Source: JBCAWW01 sp045106675
Lineage (GTDB): Bacteria; Bacteroidota; Bacteroidia; J057
Length of the DNA stretch: 9,475 nucleotides
NCBI GenBank assembly: GCA_045106675.1
Contig: JBGCFA010000254.1
Span: 1-9,475 of the forward strand
Direction of reading: 5' to 3'
Positions 6,385 to 9,475 of this stretch are shown here, piece by piece; positions within the stretch are counted from its first letter, which is position 1, and every line of letters starts with the position of its first letter. The position numbers and the translations under genes are program-made. The notes under the pieces are model-generated. The model saw only the letters and a program-made list of their open reading frames with translations, was not told where the DNA came from and did no database searches.

Positions 6385-7671
6385 ATGAAAAATTTTACTT
6401 CTCTTTTATCCTTCCTAATCATTCTTACTTCAATTGCCGTTGGGCAAACCTATACTACCAAAAACGCTCCTACCTATAAAGGTGGCGAATGTTTCTGCCT
6501 CTCAACTATAGAATCACGTTCTGCAGTATGGGGAGATTTCGGTTACACTTTGAGCGACTTTCAATCAGGCTCTCTTAGCTGGAACTATGAAGTATACCTT
6601 GGAACTGAAACTGGAATAGAGGATAATTCTGGCGAAGGAATCGCTTTTGTCATTCAGCAAAAAGGCTCCGATGCAATTGGTGGACCAAGTGGTGCACTCG
6701 GATATGGAGGAGTTGTTACTCCTTCAGTTGCAATCGAAATTGATACTCGCTACCAAAGCCATCATGATCCGGTTGGTTCTCATGTGGATCACCTCGCAAT
6801 GTTCTTCAATGGTGGTTATAGTTCCGCTCCTGCTGCGGGTCCAGTAATACTCCCAAACATGGAAGACGGTGCATATCACCAGGTAGAGGTAACTTGGACT
6901 TATAATGCTTCTAGTCCATTTTTAAGTACATTGACTGCAACAATCGACGGCACATATACTGTCTCAACCAATTTTGCTCCTTCTGTACTGTTTAATAACT
7001 CAGATGTGATTTATGTAGGTTTTACCGGAGCCCAGATCAATAGTACTGAACAACGTGTCTCTTTTGCTAGCCCTGGTAGTGCAGGTAGCTGTTCTAGCGT
7101 ATTAGGAGCCCTTCCAGTAGAATTGACTTCTTTCAATGGTGAAATGGATAAGAATCGCGAAGTGCAACTAAATTGGACCACAGCCCGCGAATTGAATAAT
7201 AATTACTTTGAAGTATTACGCTCTGAAGATGGTGCTAACTGGCAGATCGTAGGGGAAGTAGAAGGTGCTGGTACGACTAATATTCGCACTAACTATACTT
7301 TCAACGACGGATTTACTAAGCCAAACAATGTTTACTACCAACTCAAGCAGATTGACTATGACGGTTCATTTGAGTTTAGTAATGTGATCCGAGTCGAGCT
7401 CCTCAACAATATCACTGACATTATGAGCGTCTTTCCTAACCCAGCCGAAGGATTTGTTCAACTACGAGTAATCGAGCAAGGTGATAGCCAAGAGTTTAAG
7501 TACTTATTCGCCGACCAATTGGGACGCATCGTCAAGAGTGGTGCTGTACGTACAGAGTACAAAGGCTACAATGACTTTAGTATCGAAATTAGCGACCTTA
7601 CAACCGGTATCTACATCGTCAAAATGACAAACGGAATACAAAGCTGGACAGAGAAACTTTCTGTCAAATAA
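6385..7671 (+). CDS. Secreted L-type lectin-domain protein with T9SS C-terminal sorting domain
   Basis: The 428-residue product is predicted to be exported by Sec and then by the type IX system to the cell surface or medium, where it would bind glycans. Residues 1-20 are a signal peptide (MKNFTSLL, hydrophobic core, ending AVG before Q21). About 45-235 is a legume-type (L-type) lectin jelly roll: AVWGDFGYTLSDFQ (47-60), GEGIAFVIQQ (83-92), then the metal-site region VAIEIDTRYQ (115-124), HDPVGSHVDHL (127-137) with candidate Ca/Mn ligands E118, D120, D128 and H133, and IYVGFTGAQ (209-217). LPVELTSFNGE (243-253) opens the beta-rich linker common in Bacteroidota secreted proteins (to about 340). 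VFPNPAEGFVQL (349-360) to GIYIVKMTNG...EKLSVK (408-428) is a type A T9SS sorting domain. I chose the ATG at 6385; an upstream in-frame TTG at 6367 would only add six residues before the signal peptide. C36, C38 and C236 could form disulphides. It is paralogous to the gene at 9175. Confidence 0.92.
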   Translation: MKNFTSLLSFLIILTSIAVGQTYTTKNAPTYKGGECFCLSTIESRSAVWGDFGYTLSDFQSGSLSWNYEVYLGTETGIEDNSGEGIAFVIQQKGSDAIGGPSGALGYGGVVTPSVAIEIDTRYQSHHDPVGSHVDHLAMFFNGGYSSAPAAGPVILPNMEDGAYHQVEVTWTYNASSPFLSTLTATIDGTYTVSTNFAPSVLFNNSDVIYVGFTGAQINSTEQRVSFASPGSAGSCSSVLGALPVELTSFNGEMDKNREVQLNWTTARELNNNYFEVLRSEDGANWQIVGEVEGAGTTNIRTNYTFNDGFTKPNNVYYQLKQIDYDGSFEFSNVIRVELLNNITDIMSVFPNPAEGFVQLRVIEQGDSQEFKYLFADQLGRIVKSGAVRTEYKGYNDFSIEISDLTTGIYIVKMTNGIQSWTEKLSVK

Positions 7672-7690
7672 GCTAAGAATTACATAATGC

Positions 7691-7729
7691 AAAGGCGGAT
7701 CGCTCTCGGGTGGTTCGCCTTTCACTTTT
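7691..7729 (+). terminator. Intrinsic terminator of the lectin gene
   Basis: AAAGGCG (7691-7697) pairs with CGCCTTT (7716-7722). The stem can continue inward to 7703/7710 with G-T wobbles, giving about 13 pairs and a 6-base loop. It is followed by CACTTTTTT, a T tract starting four to five bases after the stem. It begins 20 bases after the lectin stop codon, the expected place for a rho-independent terminator. Confidence 0.85.
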
Positions 7730-7735
7730 TTATGA

Positions 7736-7777
7736 CCGCTTCGCGGAACGCTCATGTCGAACGAGCGCTCTGATGAG
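7736..7777. repeat. Cluster of short GC-rich dyads
   Basis: Between two terminators lie CCGC-ttc-GCGG (7736-7746), CGCTC (7749-7753) with GAGCG (7763-7767), the palindrome GAGCGCTC (7763-7770), and CTCAT (7751-7755) with ATGAG (7773-7777). The pairings compete with each other. The segment is more GC-rich than the surrounding AT-rich spacer. No function can be assigned; it may be a degenerate repeat element or spacer. Confidence 0.35.
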
Positions 7778-7786
7778 AAGCCTAAT

Positions 7787-7837
7787 ACTAAGAAAAGCTG
7801 GAATAAATCTATACGATTTATTCCAGCTTTTCTTAGT
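7787..7837. terminator. Bidirectional terminator: perfect 23-bp stem-loop
   Basis: The arms 7787-7809 and 7815-7837 are exact reverse complements (23 of 23) around the loop TATAC. The outer part reads AAGAAAAGCTGGAAT on one side and ATTCCAGCTTTTCTT on the other, so each strand has an A-rich 5' flank and a T-rich 3' flank with a GC core. It lies between two convergent genes, the lectin ending at 7671 and the minus-strand exported protein ending at 7872. Blocking read-through in both directions is the simplest role. Confidence 0.85.
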
Positions 7838-7871
7838 GCGAATTATTTCAAGACGTCTAATCTGCTAATCC

Positions 7872-8270
7872 TTATTCGTTTAGCGTGAGGCTATTTTTAA
7901 TCAATTTGATTGAATAAGTCTGTTCTTCGCCATCTATCCATACTTGTAGTGAGTATGAACCTTCAGCCCAACGATTTACGCCAATCTTAGAGTGAAGATT
8001 ACCGCCATCAGAAGAAATGATGCGCTTTGCCATAATTTGCCCTTCAGCATCTCTAATGCTCACTTCTACAATTGACATGGATCTCGCTTGAGTAATATAT
8101 TCGAGTTCTATGAGTTCAGATACAATATTGTCTTGGTCTGTCGCTAGTATATTACCTTCATCACTCCAAATCTTGAATGATTGGGGCAGATTTGCGATCG
8201 ATTGGTGAGCTAAAATATTGCTTGAGATAGATACGAGAAGGATTAGGGCGAGCGGAGCAAAAAAACGCAT
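7872..8270 (-). CDS. Small exported protein of unknown function with Ig-like beta fold
   Basis: This 132-residue protein has a clear signal peptide (MRFFAPLALILLVSISSNILA, cleavage likely after A21 in NILA-HQ). The mature part of about 111 residues is beta-rich: MSIVEVSIRDAEGQIMAKR (65-83) followed by GSYSLQVWIDGEEQTYSIK (104-122). This pattern resembles the last strands of Ig-like or T9SS-sorting-type sandwiches, and small secreted DUF3244-like proteins of Bacteroidota. It lacks the PNP opening motif of a standard T9SS domain and no catalytic residues are apparent. It converges on the lectin gene across a perfect terminator hairpin and diverges from the asparaginase-like gene. No Shine-Dalgarno sequence is seen before the start. 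The exact family is not recognised; periplasmic or surface location is inferred from the signal peptide alone. Confidence 0.75.
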   Translation of the reverse strand: MRFFAPLALILLVSISSNILAHQSIANLPQSFKIWSDEGNILATDQDNIVSELIELEYITQARSMSIVEVSIRDAEGQIMAKRIISSDGGNLHSKIGVNRWAEGSYSLQVWIDGEEQTYSIKLIKNSLTLNE

Positions 8271-8464
8271 ATTGAGTAGGAATGATTGAAGTTTGAATAA
8301 CTAATGTGAATTACGATAAATGGTAATATATTTCCGCCTCAAATCTGCAATTTTTGTTACAGCACAGAAAAACGTAAAAAAAACCTCATTCGATTAGTAA
8401 TCTTCATTGCTTTATTGACCTTAGATTGTGTTACTTAGCGACTCGCATAGAAGGAAAATTAGTC
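8271..8464. promoter_or_regulatory. Divergent intergenic region expected to hold two promoters
   Basis: These 194 bases separate the minus-strand exported-protein gene from the plus-strand asparaginase-like gene, so at least one promoter for each direction should lie here. The stretch is AT-rich. I see no convincing -33/-7 Bacteroidota promoter pair. On the plus strand TATATTTC at about 8327 is one base off TAnnTTTG but lacks a well-placed upstream TTTG. Confidence 0.4.
8451..8455 (+). promoter_or_regulatory. Shine-Dalgarno-like AAGGA that fixes the start at 8465
   Basis: AAGGA lies 9 bases before the ATG at 8465. The frame is open upstream to a TTG at 8426, but the AAGGA and the ATG support the shorter protein. 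Most other starts in the window lack such a site, so this one stands out. Confidence 0.55.
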
Positions 8465-8995
8465 ATGCCCTCCCAAAAGTCCGAAACTAGAGCACAGCGC
8501 AATAAAAATGCAATTCGCATATTTGTCACAGGGGGAACCTTTGACAAAAATTACGATTATATCACTGGTCAACTTTATTTTGAGGAAACTCAGCTTCCCG
8601 AAATGCTCAGGTTGGGCCGTTGTACCTTAGATGTCAATCTAAGGACCCTCATGATGATGGACAGCTTAGATATGTCCGATGAGGATCGAAATCTGATCGT
8701 TTATAACTGTGAGAACTGCGAAGAAGACCGTATCGTTGTTACACATGGTACTGATACGATGGTCCAGACTGCAGCACTAATTGCCGCAAAAGTGACTAGC
8801 AAAACCATTATTCTGACAGGAGCAATGGTGCCGTATCGATTCGGAAGTTCAGATGGATTCTTTAATCTGGGCGCCGCCTTGGCCTTCGCACAGACCTTAG
8901 AACCAGGAGTTTATGTGGCAATGAATGGAAGATGCTTTCATTGGGCAAATGTTCGCAAGAATGTAAAGACTGGCTTCTTTGAAGAAACCCCCTAA
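8465..8995 (+). CDS. Single-domain asparaginase-like protein
   Basis: The 176-residue cytoplasmic protein consists only of the N-terminal domain of the type I/II L-asparaginase family, without the second domain of the usual roughly 330-residue enzymes. Visible motifs are FVTGGTFDK (20-28, T25 as the first catalytic Thr), MDSLDMSDEDR (65-75), HGTDTM (94-99, T96-D97 as the second catalytic pair), LTGAMVPYRFGSSDGFFNLG (117-136) and MNGRCFHWANVRKN (153-166), where K165 is placed like the catalytic Lys of classical enzymes. Compact stand-alone asparaginase proteins of about 160-175 residues with this layout are known in many bacteria, so this is not necessarily a truncation. The stop after EETP fits their natural end. 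The first 16 residues are charged and variable. The reaction is presumably amide hydrolysis, but the substrate is unproven. It lies between two lectin genes without an obvious link. Confidence 0.88.
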   Translation: MPSQKSETRAQRNKNAIRIFVTGGTFDKNYDYITGQLYFEETQLPEMLRLGRCTLDVNLRTLMMMDSLDMSDEDRNLIVYNCENCEEDRIVVTHGTDTMVQTAALIAAKVTSKTIILTGAMVPYRFGSSDGFFNLGAALAFAQTLEPGVYVAMNGRCFHWANVRKNVKTGFFEETP

Positions 8996-9174
8996 TGAAT
9001 TAATAGGCTAATTAATTATCTTGTCTCAACAAAGATTTGCGACAGATTTCGTTCAAGGCTTGTATTTTCAGAATAAAAGCATTTTTTTTAGAGTGGGAAA
9101 ACAGAAGTTTTTCTACTCTGCCTTTATATACCAATCCCTAATCATCAGCTTATTAACTCTAATCTTTACTCCCC

Positions 9175-9475
9175 ATGAAAAGATCCCTAGCTATTTGGAT
9201 CGCTCTTACTTGCTTTTCCCCTTTCACTTTCGCTCAGACTTATACTACGTATACAAGCTCAGCTACCCCAATCGATAATCCTGGAGGTAGTTGCTGGGAC
9301 TTTCCTATAACTAGCCGTAATGCGGTTTGGGCAGATGCTGGCTATACCCTTAACACGCTACAAACTACCTCTCTTAATTTCGACTTTGAAATCTTCCTTG
9401 GAGAGTTTGATGGCGGAGGCAATGGAATCGCCTTTTTGTTCCAACAAGAAGGACCTACTGCTTTCGGTGCTTCTA
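9175..9475 (+). CDS. Second secreted L-type lectin-domain protein, 3'-truncated by the window edge
   Basis: The frame is open from the ATG at 9175 to the window end, giving 100 residues. Residues 1-20 are a signal peptide (MKRSLAIWIALTC, ending FTFA before Q21). The mature part starts QTYTT, exactly like the lectin at 6385, and continues with SRNAVWADAGYTLNTLQ (47-63), LNFDFEIFLG (67-76) and GNGIAFLFQQEGPTAFGA (82-99). These align with the same segments of the first lectin (SRSAVWGDFGYTLSDFQ, GEGIAFVIQQ), so the two are clear paralogs. C13 lies in the signal peptide; C40 matches C36 or C38 of the first lectin. A metal site and a T9SS sorting domain would be expected beyond the window. No Shine-Dalgarno sequence precedes the start. 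A frame at 9021-9278 overlapping its start is a shadow. Confidence 0.88.
   Translation, partial: MKRSLAIWIALTCFSPFTFAQTYTTYTSSATPIDNPGGSCWDFPITSRNAVWADAGYTLNTLQTTSLNFDFEIFLGEFDGGGNGIAFLFQQEGPTAFGAS

Noticed and set aside
8998..9017. AATTAAT / ATTAATT inverted repeat as a terminator for the asparaginase-like gene
   Set aside because: The stem is only seven A/T pairs, with no following T tract, so it would be unstable as RNA.
9036..9070. Bacteroidota-type promoter for the second lectin (TTTG at 9036, TATTTTCA at 9063)
   Set aside because: The downstream box misses two consensus positions and the 23-base spacing is wide, so it is not distinguishable from chance in AT-rich DNA.
9021..9278. Plus-strand frame of 85 codons
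   Set aside because: It starts at a TTG, overlaps the well-supported lectin start at 9175 in a different frame, and its translation is low-complexity and aromatic-rich.

Overview
The window looks like chromosomal DNA of a Bacteroidota bacterium, probably of the Saprospiria/Cytophagia kind (lineage is inference). The clues are a bifunctional HisB in a hisD-hisC-hisB run, secreted proteins with Gln right after the signal-peptide cleavage site, a C-terminal type IX secretion (T9SS) sorting domain, a small PorT-like outer-membrane barrel and mostly absent Shine-Dalgarno sequences. I recognise no tRNA, rRNA, CRISPR array, insertion sequence or phage gene.

Bases 1-4539 hold histidine biosynthesis. 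hisD (5' end outside the window), hisC and hisB are translationally coupled by overlaps of 1 and 4 bases. A gene for a small HD-domain phosphohydrolase then lies on the opposite strand, and hisH follows it, divergently transcribed across a 43-base gap. hisA, hisF and hisIE do not follow hisH, so the pathway is split between loci.

Bases 4574-5851 hold two membrane-protein genes read in the same direction as hisH with short gaps: a seven-helix CruF/DUF422-type carotenoid protein and a small outer-membrane beta-barrel protein. They may be co-transcribed with hisH.

Bases 5852-6384 are an AT-rich non-coding gap of 533 bases with several inverted repeats, the best being a nested stem-loop at 6029-6072.

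Bases 6385-9475 hold a surface/secretion region. A secreted L-type lectin with a T9SS sorting domain is followed by a strong terminator, and then by a perfect 23-bp stem-loop between convergent genes. Next come a small exported protein on the minus strand, a single-domain asparaginase-like enzyme, and the start of a second L-type lectin that is paralogous to the first and runs off the window. The two lectins probably act outside the cell on glycans; nothing in the sequence ties the asparaginase-like enzyme to them functionally.

I did not find a clear new multi-gene system. The items most worth a second look are the interrupted his cluster, the paired lectins, the structured gap and the long perfect hairpin.
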